A stretch of 21,859 bases of DNA from a virus, in IMG/VR virus record IMGVR_UViG_3300047550_000814, positions 1-21,859 of that record. One strand, written 5' to 3'. Below, piece after piece: positions 14,543-20,868 of the stretch. The first letter of the stretch is position 1, and each line of letters starts with the position of its first letter. The position numbers and the translations under genes are program-made. The notes beneath the pieces are model-generated. The model was not told the origin of the DNA, did no database searches, and saw only the letters and a program-made list of their open reading frames with translations.

Positions 14543-16153
14543 ATGAGCGACTTATTAAATAGCGCCAGTCTGGTAGTTATACCCTCTGGCTACAAAGAAG
14601 ACACCGTTTACAGCGTAGTTCCGTCTGACGGCAGTGGCGATTTGGCATTCACCCGTGCATCCAACGGAACACGCATCAATAGCGCGGGATTGGTTGAGGT
14701 TTGCCCGTGGAATTTTATGCAACAATCAAACGCATTTTCTACAAGTCCTTGGGCAAAATCAAACACAACTTTAACAAGTGGTCAAAGCGACCCGAACGGA
14801 GGCACAAGCGCTTGGAAGGTTGAATTTGCGGGTGGTGGGAATGCGTATTTAGGTCAATTTGCAATTGGTCAAATCGGAGTTGTTACAATTAGCGCATATT
14901 TTAGGGCGGATTCAACAACAACAATAGGTTTTAATGATGGCAGTGCATATGCAAATAGCATAACAATCGGAACAACTTGGCAACGCTATGAATTTAGTTA
15001 CACGGTGTCGGGGGTTCAATGCAATATGCAGATTGACAATTATTTTGGAGTTAGTCCAAGCGGTCAAGCAAAGACATTTTATATTTACGGCGCACAACTC
15101 AACATCGGCTCAACCGCCAAACCCTATTTCCCCACTACCGACCGATTAAATGTTCCACGCCTAACCTACCAAAATGGCGGGGGCGGGTGTCCGAGTTTGT
15201 TGTTGGAGAAGCAGAGTACGAATATTGTAAAATACAGCGAGCAACTTGACAACACGGGTCAATGGAATACTTTTACAAGTGGAACGGGAAGCGTTACAAT
15301 TACGGCAAATTATGCAACATCGCCCGACGGAACACAAAACGCCGACCGCTTGCAATTAATTGGTGGTAGCGGTTATGCGTTTTTGGGAGCAGATGTCACA
15401 GTAACAAACGGCGCAACTTATACATATTCAGTATGGCTTAAAGCATTAAGCGGAACGCCAAATGTCGCGGTAATTTATGACGGTTCAACAGTTCAAAACG
15501 CAACACTTACAAGTGAGTGGGTGCGTTATACTTTTAACTTTGTAGGAACGGGCGGGGTTACTTATCCTCGCGTAGGTGTTTGGCAAGCGAATTGGGGAAC
15601 TTCATTAAACGCGGATGTATTGGCGTGGGGCGCACAACTCGAAGCGTCAAGTTACCCCACATCCTACATACCAACAACCTCATCAAGTGCCACAAGGGTG
15701 GCGGATGTATGCACAAAAACTGGAATTGGTGCTTTGATTGGTGGAACAAGTGGAACGGTATTTTTTGACATCAAAACAAACCCAACTTTAAGTTCAGCAA
15801 ATTACAAGCAATTTTGTTATTATTTTACTTCGGGAGGCGCTCAAAGTTATATGTTTTTGGATGGGGCTAATAAAATTCAAACCAATAGTAATTGGGGAAG
15901 TTTATTTTATAACACAGCATTCCAACCAAATACACGCTACAAAGTGGCTTTGGTATATGCCCCAAATGATTTTGCTTTATATGTCAATGGTGTGAGTGTT
16001 GCAACGGCATCAAGTGGAACGCCTAACAATAATGTGGATTTACAAATTGGTCAATTTAATGGCTCTGAAAATTGCGAATTTGTATTTAATCAATACACAC
16101 ACTTTCCGTCAAGATTAACAAACGCAGAACTTGCATCCCTAACCACAATTTAA
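14543..16153 (+). CDS. Tail fibre / receptor-binding protein with lectin-like modules
   Basis: This 536-residue protein is probably exposed on the tail and binds host surface sugars. The first 30 residues look like the attachment segment, followed by 'GDLAFTRASNGTRINSAGLVE', a recurring opening of phage adhesins. Two tandem beta-sandwich modules resembling carbohydrate-binding domains follow (about 55-205 and 225-390); each ends with a related segment, 'YGAQLNIGSTAKPYFPTT' and 'WGAQLEASSYPTSYIPTT'. The last 140 residues look like a concanavalin/LamG-type domain, with 'FALYVNGVSVATASSG' and 'RLTNAELASLT' at the end. Codon use changes near codon 28 to a different pattern (more GAT, AAT, CAA, GGA), as if the exposed part was swapped in from another phage. 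Confidence 0.85.
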   Translation: MSDLLNSASLVVIPSGYKEDTVYSVVPSDGSGDLAFTRASNGTRINSAGLVEVCPWNFMQQSNAFSTSPWAKSNTTLTSGQSDPNGGTSAWKVEFAGGGNAYLGQFAIGQIGVVTISAYFRADSTTTIGFNDGSAYANSITIGTTWQRYEFSYTVSGVQCNMQIDNYFGVSPSGQAKTFYIYGAQLNIGSTAKPYFPTTDRLNVPRLTYQNGGGGCPSLLLEKQSTNIVKYSEQLDNTGQWNTFTSGTGSVTITANYATSPDGTQNADRLQLIGGSGYAFLGADVTVTNGATYTYSVWLKALSGTPNVAVIYDGSTVQNATLTSEWVRYTFNFVGTGGVTYPRVGVWQANWGTSLNADVLAWGAQLEASSYPTSYIPTTSSSATRVADVCTKTGIGALIGGTSGTVFFDIKTNPTLSSANYKQFCYYFTSGGAQSYMFLDGANKIQTNSNWGSLFYNTAFQPNTRYKVALVYAPNDFALYVNGVSVATASSGTPNNNVDLQIGQFNGSENCEFVFNQYTHFPSRLTNAELASLTTI

Positions 16154-16157
16154 CACA

Positions 16158-16544
16158 ATGAAAAGTTTCAGAAAATTCGAGTTCACCCCAAGCGAATGGG
16201 CAACACTCCAAAAAGACATACAACAAACCACAACCACCCCAAGCGGGGAAACCGTGACAACTTGGAAAGATTGCGCAGTTGTTGAAATTGGGTTTATTTG
16301 TTTAGAGTGGGGAACGGAAGATGACAAACCCGTATGTACAAAGCAGTCGGAAAAATGGGCGGTCGATATTCTGTTTTATTCAGAACCACCCGCATCATTC
16401 GCCCCGTTTGAGGTTTTCCCAAAGCCGTGCGGTGTGCATACTTTTTCGGGGGATGACAGCCTTTATTTAAAAACTTTCTGCGCGAAGTACCCAGAGAGTG
16501 AATACTGCAAACTTCCAGAGCCACAAATTGAAAGCGTTAAATAA
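16158..16544 (+). CDS. Unknown protein paired with the tail fibre
   Basis: This 128-residue protein starts MKSFRKFEFTPSEWATLQKDIQ and has a Thr/Pro linker, 'CAVVEIGFICLEWG', 'KWAVDILFYSEPPASFAPFEVFPKPCGVHTF' and several Cys residues. It matches no family I can name. It starts 4 nt after the fibre stop and shares the fibre's composition, unlike the genes on either side, so the two may have arrived together. A fibre assembly chaperone or a second appendage subunit is possible. The Trp/Phe/Pro-rich middle suggests a small folded protein rather than a fibre. Its stop overlaps the next start (TAATG). Confidence 0.65.
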   Translation: MKSFRKFEFTPSEWATLQKDIQQTTTTPSGETVTTWKDCAVVEIGFICLEWGTEDDKPVCTKQSEKWAVDILFYSEPPASFAPFEVFPKPCGVHTFSGDDSLYLKTFCAKYPESEYCKLPEPQIESVK

Positions 16545-16744
16545 TGAAACACTTCGAGAATGACACCACAGCGGCCATCGCCACAGCAGTTAGCGGCTCG
16601 TCTGCTGTTATACATTTCACTCAAACTTGGCAGCCAGTTGCTAGTTTTGCTCTGGCTCTTGTCGGTATTATTTCGGGCTTGTTTGCAATTCGTTACTACT
16701 CGAAAAAAATAGACTCTCTAGGCGATGGCAAAAGCGAAGACTAG
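16544..16744 (+). CDS. Small membrane protein, holin-like
   Basis: This 66-residue protein has one clear membrane segment at about 31-50 (PVASFALALVGIISGLFAIR) and a weaker hydrophobic stretch at 9-26. A charged C-terminal tail (YYSKKIDSLGDGKSED) follows. Size, topology and position just before a second membrane protein and a spanin-like pair suggest a holin, which would form the inner-membrane holes that end infection, but small membrane proteins cannot be told apart by sequence alone. The 3' end overlaps the next small gene by 20 nt. Confidence 0.6.
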   Translation: MKHFENDTTAAIATAVSGSSAVIHFTQTWQPVASFALALVGIISGLFAIRYYSKKIDSLGDGKSED

Positions 16745-16847
16745 CACAGCGGCAACCTTTGCGCCTAAGCCTAAAAAGAAACTAAGGCGGCACACAAAGC
16801 ACATGAATAAGCACAAGTCATGCAAACCAACAAGAGGCCAAGGCTAA
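16725..16847 (+). CDS. 40-residue highly basic protein in an overlapping frame
   Basis: An ATG at 16725 opens a 40-residue frame overlapping the end of the holin-like gene by 20 nt and the start of the next gene by 28 nt. It reads MAKAKTSTAATFAPKPKKKL, then RRHTKHMNKHKSCKPTRGQG. Fifteen of the 40 residues are Lys, Arg or His, with no acidic residue. It alone explains the 75-nt stretch between the two holin-like genes. The pattern Lys/Arg/His followed by RGQG suggests RNA or DNA binding, or a membrane-active peptide. Too short for confident gene calling from sequence alone, but the bridging overlaps and lack of acidic residues make it plausible. Confidence 0.6.
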   Translation: MAKAKTSTAATFAPKPKKKLRRHTKHMNKHKSCKPTRGQG

Positions 16848-17035
16848 AGTTTAAAGGCTACTTTGAGCCGACACCTAAGCGCCTTAGAGTTTTAGGGGAC
16901 AGCATAGCAGCTGCTTCTTTGTTTGTTGCTGGGTTAAACATTGAGCACCCTAAACTTATGCTGGCTTGCGGTATTGCTGGGGCAGTAGGCAAGTTTATTA
17001 CTAACTTTTTTACCGATGAAGAAGAGTCTAATTGA
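16820..17035 (+). CDS. Holin-like membrane protein
   Basis: This 71-residue protein has a basic N-terminus (MQTNKRPRLKFKGYFEPTPKRLR), two hydrophobic segments (about 26-41 and 45-63), a short loop, and an acidic tail (TDEEESN). The 'KFKGYFEPTPKRLR-LGD' opening and 'GK-F-I-T-N-F-F' end look like a small membrane protein family I associate with Bacteroidota phages. Two-helix hairpin topology fits a class II holin. With the 66-residue protein just upstream there are two holin candidates; one may be an antiholin. It overlaps the following spanin-like gene by 20 nt. Confidence 0.65.
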   Translation: MQTNKRPRLKFKGYFEPTPKRLRVLGDSIAAASLFVAGLNIEHPKLMLACGIAGAVGKFITNFFTDEEESN

Positions 17036-17330
17036 AATAGCCCTAGAATGTCTAGCCGTCGTGCTGGTATGCTTGTTTGTTTATACTTTTATATTTGGCT
17101 TTAAAGACATTAAACAGCCAGAGCCTAAGTACATATATAGCGAAACTATTTTAAGGCGCACAGACACGCTTAAAATGCTTAAAACTAAATACAAAACTTT
17201 ACGCGACACCGAACAAATTATAAATACCAAATATGAAACGCTTTATTTTAAGTATACTGGTGACACTAGCTGCGCTACCACAAGGCGCTTACTCGCAGTG
17301 CATAGACTCCTCGACTCTAGCGGCAAGTAA
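17016..17330 (+). CDS. Inner-membrane spanin-like protein
   Basis: This 104-residue protein has an N-terminal membrane segment at about 6-28 (IEIALECLAVVLVCLFVYTF) and then a charged helical region rich in Lys, Thr and Tyr (RTDTLKMLKTKYKTLRDTEQ), probably a periplasmic coiled coil. That topology, in a lysis cassette and with another gene overlapping its 3' end in the +1 frame, is that of an i-spanin (Rz-like), which with an outer-membrane partner fuses inner and outer membranes after the cell wall is cut. There is no sequence match to lambda Rz that I can see, so the call rests on topology and position. Confidence 0.6.
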   Translation: MKKSLIEIALECLAVVLVCLFVYTFIFGFKDIKQPEPKYIYSETILRRTDTLKMLKTKYKTLRDTEQIINTKYETLYFKYTGDTSCATTRRLLAVHRLLDSSGK

Positions 17331-17538
17331 TTACTATTTAATTAAAGGCGCTGAGGCTCGCGAGCAGTTAGCGCTATGCCGTGAATACCGTAAAATTGAC
17401 AGCGCGGTTATTGCCGAGCAGGACGCCATCCAGTCTAAGTTATTGGACGAGTTGCAGAAGCGAGACAAATTAATAACGCGCTTTAAAAACCTTTGCAGTA
17501 TTTTAGCGGCGGCTACTATTGTGGCACTCATTTTATGA
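17233..17538 (+). CDS. Exported protein overlapping the spanin-like gene
   Basis: This 101-residue protein starts within the previous gene (98-nt overlap, +1 frame). It has a signal peptide (MKRFILSILVTLAALPQGAYSQC), a charged helical middle (about 35-83) and a hydrophobic C-terminus (about 86-101, LCSILAAATIVALIL). Two readings are possible. As a lipoprotein anchored at Cys23 with a C-terminal membrane helix, it would be a one-protein u-spanin; but the residues before Cys (AYSQ) do not fit a standard lipobox. As an ordinary signal-peptidase substrate cut after AYS, it would be an inner-membrane-anchored periplasmic partner of the upstream gene. Overlap resembles Rz/Rz1 nesting. Confidence 0.6.
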   Translation: MKRFILSILVTLAALPQGAYSQCIDSSTLAASNYYLIKGAEAREQLALCREYRKIDSAVIAEQDAIQSKLLDELQKRDKLITRFKNLCSILAAATIVALIL

Positions 17539-18386
17539 AGACAAACAATGTTTATATAACACGCTTAAGGTTTCAAGAGACTAAGGCGCTGTTAATTAGT
17601 GACTGCCACTGGGACAACCCGCACTGCGACAGAAAACTTTTAGCCAACCATTTACAGCAAGCCGTTGACGGCGGGCACGACATTTTTATTAATGGGGATT
17701 TATTCTGCTTAATGCAAGGTAAATACGACGGGCGTAGAAATAAGTCGGACATACGGCCAGAGCATAACGGCACACGCTATTTAGACTTAGTTATACAAAC
17801 GGCAGTAGAATGGTTTAAGCCTTACGCTAAGAACATTAAATTAATAGGGTATGGCAACCACGAGACTAGCATTTTAAGACACTGCGAAACCGACATAATA
17901 GAGCGCTTTGTTACTTTGCTTAACGCTGCTACTGGCGCTAGCATTCAAGTGGGCGGTTACGGCGGCTGGGTTATTTGGCAGTTTGCTGAATATACAGAAG
18001 TTAACCTAAGTTATAAAATGAAATATTACCACGGCAGCGGAGGCGGTGGCCCAGTTACTAAGGGGGCTATACAGTTTAACCGTATGGCGACTATGGTAGA
18101 AGGCGCGGACTGTGTCTGGATGGGGCACGTACACGAAAGCACCGAATTAACCTATACAGTAGAAAGGTTAGACAGACATAATCAAGTTCAACTAAAAGAC
18201 ATTTTGATGGTTAGAACTCCGAGTTATAAAGAGGAATATAACGAGGGGCAAGGTGGCTGGCATGTAGAACGCGGCGCACCTCCAAAGCCATTAGGCGGTA
18301 GGTGGTTAGTAATTACGCCGAGGCCCATATTAAAAAATGGAAATAGAGCCTACTCAGTAGAGGCTTACACCTATAAAACTAATTAA
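17535..18386 (+). CDS. Calcineurin-like metallophosphoesterase
   Basis: This is a two-metal phosphoesterase of 283 residues. All the family motifs are visible in order: SDCHWD (D23, H25), NGD (about 53-55), GNHE (107-110), an isolated His in YYHGSGG (H166), and GHVHE (197-201). It likely hydrolyses a phosphoester, phosphodiester or nucleotide, but the substrate cannot be deduced. I chose ATG 17535, which overlaps the previous stop as ATGA; an in-frame upstream start at 17493 would overlap the preceding gene by 46 nt. It lies between lysis genes with a 2-nt gap to the next gene, so it is expressed late. No signal peptide or membrane segment is present, suggesting a cytoplasmic or virion role. 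Confidence 0.9.
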   Translation: MKTNNVYITRLRFQETKALLISDCHWDNPHCDRKLLANHLQQAVDGGHDIFINGDLFCLMQGKYDGRRNKSDIRPEHNGTRYLDLVIQTAVEWFKPYAKNIKLIGYGNHETSILRHCETDIIERFVTLLNAATGASIQVGGYGGWVIWQFAEYTEVNLSYKMKYYHGSGGGGPVTKGAIQFNRMATMVEGADCVWMGHVHESTELTYTVERLDRHNQVQLKDILMVRTPSYKEEYNEGQGGWHVERGAPPKPLGGRWLVITPRPILKNGNRAYSVEAYTYKTN

Positions 18387-18388
18387 TC

Positions 18389-18946
18389 ATGTATACAATA
18401 GGACAGTTAAAAAGAACTATTGCGGCGCTGGGTTACAAATGGTTTGAGACTGGCGACTATAACCTAAACATTATAGGAATTAGAAACGCCACAACTGGCT
18501 TAAAAGTTACCAACTCATTCGACGACGAAATAATTATAGCCTATAAGGTTAAAGACAACTGGGAAATAAAAACCTATAAGTTAACAACCGACAACGGGGC
18601 AGGCACAGCCAGACTAAAGGAGGGCCAGTATTTAGGCGCGTATATGTTAGGCTTACACCAAGGTAAATATAAAGCCCTTAGACAATGTGGCCCAGTGGTT
18701 GTGTATAGAGACTTTAAAAATGACGGAATATATGCAGAAGACAGAACCGAGCGCGGTGTGTTTGGTATTAATATACATAAGGCAGGTGTTGACTCTATAC
18801 GCGTGGACCGCTGGAGTGAGGGCTGCCAAGTATTTAAACGCACTCAAGACTTTAATAGGTTTATAGAACTCTGCGAAATTGCTGCTGAAAAGTGGGGTAA
18901 TAAGTTTACCTACACGCTCATTAAGTCTAGCGACTTGCTGCCTTAA
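18389..18946 (+). CDS. Putative endolysin with L,D-transpeptidase-like catalytic motif
   Basis: This 185-residue protein carries the arrangement 'GVFGINIHKAG' (His130) then 'RWSEGCQVF' (Ser143, Gly145, Cys146). That is the His ... S-x-G-C signature of the YkuD-like L,D-transpeptidase/carboxypeptidase fold, with Cys as the likely nucleophile. A phage protein of this type in a lysis cassette probably cuts peptidoglycan cross-links. The first 60 residues look like a small alpha/beta domain of unknown role. No signal peptide is present, so export would depend on the holin. It is the last + strand gene before the convergent minus-strand operon. Activity is inferred. Confidence 0.75.
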   Translation: MYTIGQLKRTIAALGYKWFETGDYNLNIIGIRNATTGLKVTNSFDDEIIIAYKVKDNWEIKTYKLTTDNGAGTARLKEGQYLGAYMLGLHQGKYKALRQCGPVVVYRDFKNDGIYAEDRTERGVFGINIHKAGVDSIRVDRWSEGCQVFKRTQDFNRFIELCEIAAEKWGNKFTYTLIKSSDLLP

Positions 18947-18986
18947 TTGGTATTATAAAGCACAGAAGGTATTTATTTAGTCCTTT

Positions 18987-19340
18987 TTATAACCCTTTAA
19001 GCAATTCTAAAAGAGGCAGCAGAATGCCTTTACTGGTGTTACTGTCGCCGCCTCTTATGTCGTACTCTGTGCCTATGTACTTGCGACAAATAGCCTTAAG
19101 GGCGGGGGTGCTAATTAATATAAACACCCCGCTAACCTCAAAGCAGTAATAGTCTGCTTGCGTAATTGCTAGTCCAGACTTTTTATTTCGGCTCTCGTAT
19201 TCTACAAACACGCGGCCAGTTTTGTGGGCAACCTTGTCGCTTTTAACTTCAATGCGTTTGCCTTGCAGCACCTCTGCTAGTTTCTTTTCGGCCATTTGGC
19301 CTACCACTAAGTCAAAAGCAAATGTGCTGTTAAACTCCAT
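18987..19340 (-). CDS. Small PD-(D/E)XK nuclease-like protein
   Basis: This 117-residue protein has a nuclease-like opening, 'FDLVVGQMAEKKLAEVL' (Asp10, Glu18), then 'IEVKSDK' with the E-x-K of PD-(D/E)XK nucleases (Glu31, Lys33), then 'GRVFVEYESRNKKSGLAITQADYYCF', a segment seen in phage resolvase-like or VRR-type nucleases. Such enzymes process recombination or replication intermediates. It is the last gene of the minus-strand operon, beginning directly where the annealing protein ends (no gap), and converges with the endolysin gene. The C-terminal third is Leu/Lys-rich. I am fairly sure of the fold, not the activity. Confidence 0.75.
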   Translation of the reverse strand: MEFNSTFAFDLVVGQMAEKKLAEVLQGKRIEVKSDKVAHKTGRVFVEYESRNKKSGLAITQADYYCFEVSGVFILISTPALKAICRKYIGTEYDIRGGDSNTSKGILLPLLELLKGL

Positions 19341-19919
19341 TTATTTTTTCAGTGCCTCATTAATTGCAGTAACGGCCCTAGGCTCTTCGTGCTGAATGTC
19401 TATAACCTCTTCTGTGGTGTGCATGCCCATAGTAATTTCTGGAGCATACAAACGGCCAAAAAAAGCAGCTGCACGGTAGCGCATCATTAACTCTGGCATT
19501 GTTTTCCACTTGCTGCCTGCTTTGTCTAGCCAGCCTTCTGCCTTTGCCATTTCCATAGTAACCAGCGGGCCCTCTAAAGTTTCGCCCGTGGCTTTTTCTT
19601 GACAAACCGCCTTGATACCTTTGGCTAAGTCGCCAACAAAGCGCAGGGCAGTGAACTTTCCAGAGCCATTTATAGCCGCTATAATAAACGAACTGCCCCA
19701 ACTTGGGCGCCCGTGTATTATGTTTAAGTTTTGCATAACCATGAGCGGGCTAGCGCCTATTCGGTTTGCAATTTCCAAAGCCACCAAGGTATTAGCTACA
19801 TTGTTTTTGTACTGTTGTGGCACTAGGTCGGAGGCGCTTAGTGCTTTCGCCTGTCTTTGCGCCTGCTCAAACGAAGAGAGCGGGGCGGCTTGTTGTGTTA
19901 GTTCTGTTTTATTTTCCAT
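19341..19919 (-). CDS. recT: Single-strand annealing protein, RecT family
   Basis: This 192-residue protein is a RecT-like recombinase, which binds single-stranded DNA and anneals complementary strands. Visible family features are 'VANTLVALEIANRIGASPLMVMQNLNIIHGRPSWGS', the conserved 'GPLVTMEMAKAEGW', and 'PELMMRYRAAAFFGRLYAPEI' near the end. It is a little shorter than well-studied RecT proteins but keeps the core. It overlaps the exonuclease gene by 11 nt, as expected for a RecE/RecT-style pair, and precedes the small nuclease. The pair is probably used in recombination-dependent replication and repair of the phage genome. Confidence 0.9.
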   Translation of the reverse strand: MENKTELTQQAAPLSSFEQAQRQAKALSASDLVPQQYKNNVANTLVALEIANRIGASPLMVMQNLNIIHGRPSWGSSFIIAAINGSGKFTALRFVGDLAKGIKAVCQEKATGETLEGPLVTMEMAKAEGWLDKAGSKWKTMPELMMRYRAAAFFGRLYAPEITMGMHTTEEVIDIQHEEPRAVTAINEALKK

Positions 19920-20679
19920 AGTTAAAAATGTTTAATTCCTGTACGCCGTCGCCATAGCCGTGCCAGTCGTTTGAATTTAGACAGGCGGTAAATGTTTCTA
20001 TGTCTTTGCGGTATTGCTCACGGCCTCGCTCTATGTCTTCTGCTGTTAAATAATAGACAGCCACCAAGTGAGGCGGCGCTTTTTCAACTGCAATAAAAAA
20101 GAAGCCCTCGCATTCGGTCCCTCTGGATGCTTTAAAGCCGTCCATATAAAACGCCGTTTGCACATGGTAGCGGTATTTTACAACGCTGCGAGCAAAGCCT
20201 TTAGGGCTAGCGTCGTCAGTCGTTTTGATGTCAATTAAAAGCGAATTACTGGTCAGTCTGTCAAAAATACCACGGCAGGGCAGCCCGCTTATTTCGTCTG
20301 TCCAGTTTTCCATTATTTCACTGTCGCCAGCAAGCCCAAGCAAATAACTGGCAGCAGGGTGTTGGTAAATAGCGTGGTTAATGCCCTCTATTATTTCGTC
20401 CTGCTCTTTGGTTAATACTTTTAGACCTTCCGACTGTTGCAAAAAATTCTCCCATTTTTCTTTACCGTCCTTAGTCCGTCTGTCTAATGCTGGTGCAATG
20501 GTAAACCGCTTGCCAAACTCGGCAGGCTCTAAAATGCGGCAGTGTACTGCTTGGCCTAAAATAAGTGCTGGGCTTTCTGTCGCGTCGTCTATGCCGTCTA
20601 TATACTTGCGTTTATAAAGTGCAGGCGCGCGGTTAATTAAGTCGAGTCTCGACTTGCTCAAGATGTGCTGTAATTTCAT
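19909..20679 (-). CDS. RecE-like PD-(D/E)XK exonuclease
   Basis: This 256-residue protein resects DNA ends to give single strands for the annealing protein. All PD-(D/E)XK signatures are in order: the G-x-x-x-H of LGQAVH (Gly42, His46), Glu123, the RGIFD motif (Asp140), the LIDIKT motif (Asp150, Lys152), and the Q-x3-Y of the RecB/RecE group (Gln174, Tyr178). It is similar to DUF3799-type putative exodeoxyribonuclease VIII. I chose the ATG whose first base is 20679 because it lies 4 nt after the promoter -7 element; an upstream in-frame start at 20745 would begin before the promoter. Translation probably starts without a leader. Confidence 0.92.
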   Translation of the reverse strand: MKLQHILSKSRLDLINRAPALYKRKYIDGIDDATESPALILGQAVHCRILEPAEFGKRFTIAPALDRRTKDGKEKWENFLQQSEGLKVLTKEQDEIIEGINHAIYQHPAASYLLGLAGDSEIMENWTDEISGLPCRGIFDRLTSNSLLIDIKTTDDASPKGFARSVVKYRYHVQTAFYMDGFKASRGTECEGFFFIAVEKAPPHLVAVYYLTAEDIERGREQYRKDIETFTACLNSNDWHGYGDGVQELNIFNYGK

Positions 20680-20683
20680 AAAA

Positions 20684-20715
20684 CAAACATAGCCAATAAG
20701 TCCTATATTTGCAAA
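20684..20715 (-). promoter_or_regulatory. Bacteroidota-type promoter for the recombination operon
   Basis: On the minus strand TTTG (20712-20715) is followed by exactly 20 nt and then TATGTTTG (20684-20691), a full match to the Bacteroidota -33 TTTG / -7 TAnnTTTG promoter. The -7 element ends 4 nt before the ATG at 20679, so the transcript would begin at or close to the start codon. This is the best promoter in the window. Confidence 0.7.
20704..20711 (+). promoter_or_regulatory. Possible divergent plus-strand -7 element
   Basis: TATATTTG at 20704-20711 fits TAnnTTTG and lies inside the spacer of the minus-strand promoter, so the two would compete for polymerase. No TTTG is found at the expected -33 position, which makes this weak. 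It is a candidate for driving the + strand genes at 20869 and beyond, with a leader of about 150 nt. Confidence 0.25.
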
Positions 20716-20750
20716 TCGGCTTTGTGTCGGTGTTCTGTATTTCATAGGCG

Positions 20751-20807
20751 GAGCCCTCTATTTTAGGGGGCTCTTCTGTTTTCCACAATTTTTTTTTAAT
20801 TTTTTTT
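20751..20807 (+). terminator. Hairpin followed by T tracts: attenuator or terminator
   Basis: GAGCCCTC (20751-20758) pairs with GGGGGCTC (20766-20773), eight pairs with one G-U, around loop TATTTTA. T runs follow on the + strand at 20789-20797 and 20800-20807, with a 15-nt gap, longer than for a classical intrinsic terminator. It lies between the divergent promoters and the first + strand gene and may act as an attenuator in that leader, or end a short RNA. Confidence 0.4.
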
Positions 20808-20868
20808 ACTTTTTTCTTGCGTATGTCAATAACTTGTGTTTTGTTTGCATACACATAATACAGACACT

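Noticed and set aside
17493-17534. Upstream start at 17493 for the phosphoesterase
   Set aside because: It overlaps the preceding gene by 46 nt, while the ATG at 17535 gives the usual ATGA overlap.
18947-18986. Intrinsic terminator between the converging endolysin and nuclease genes
   Set aside because: The 40-nt gap is AT-rich but I could not find a stable hairpin with a T tract on either strand.
19612-19935. Plus-strand open frame of 107 codons opposite recT
   Set aside because: No recognisable motif, and it lies fully across the recT gene and the start of the operon junction.
20680-20745. Upstream start at 20745 for the exonuclease
   Set aside because: It would place the start before the -7 element, and the added 22 residues do not resemble the family's N-terminus.
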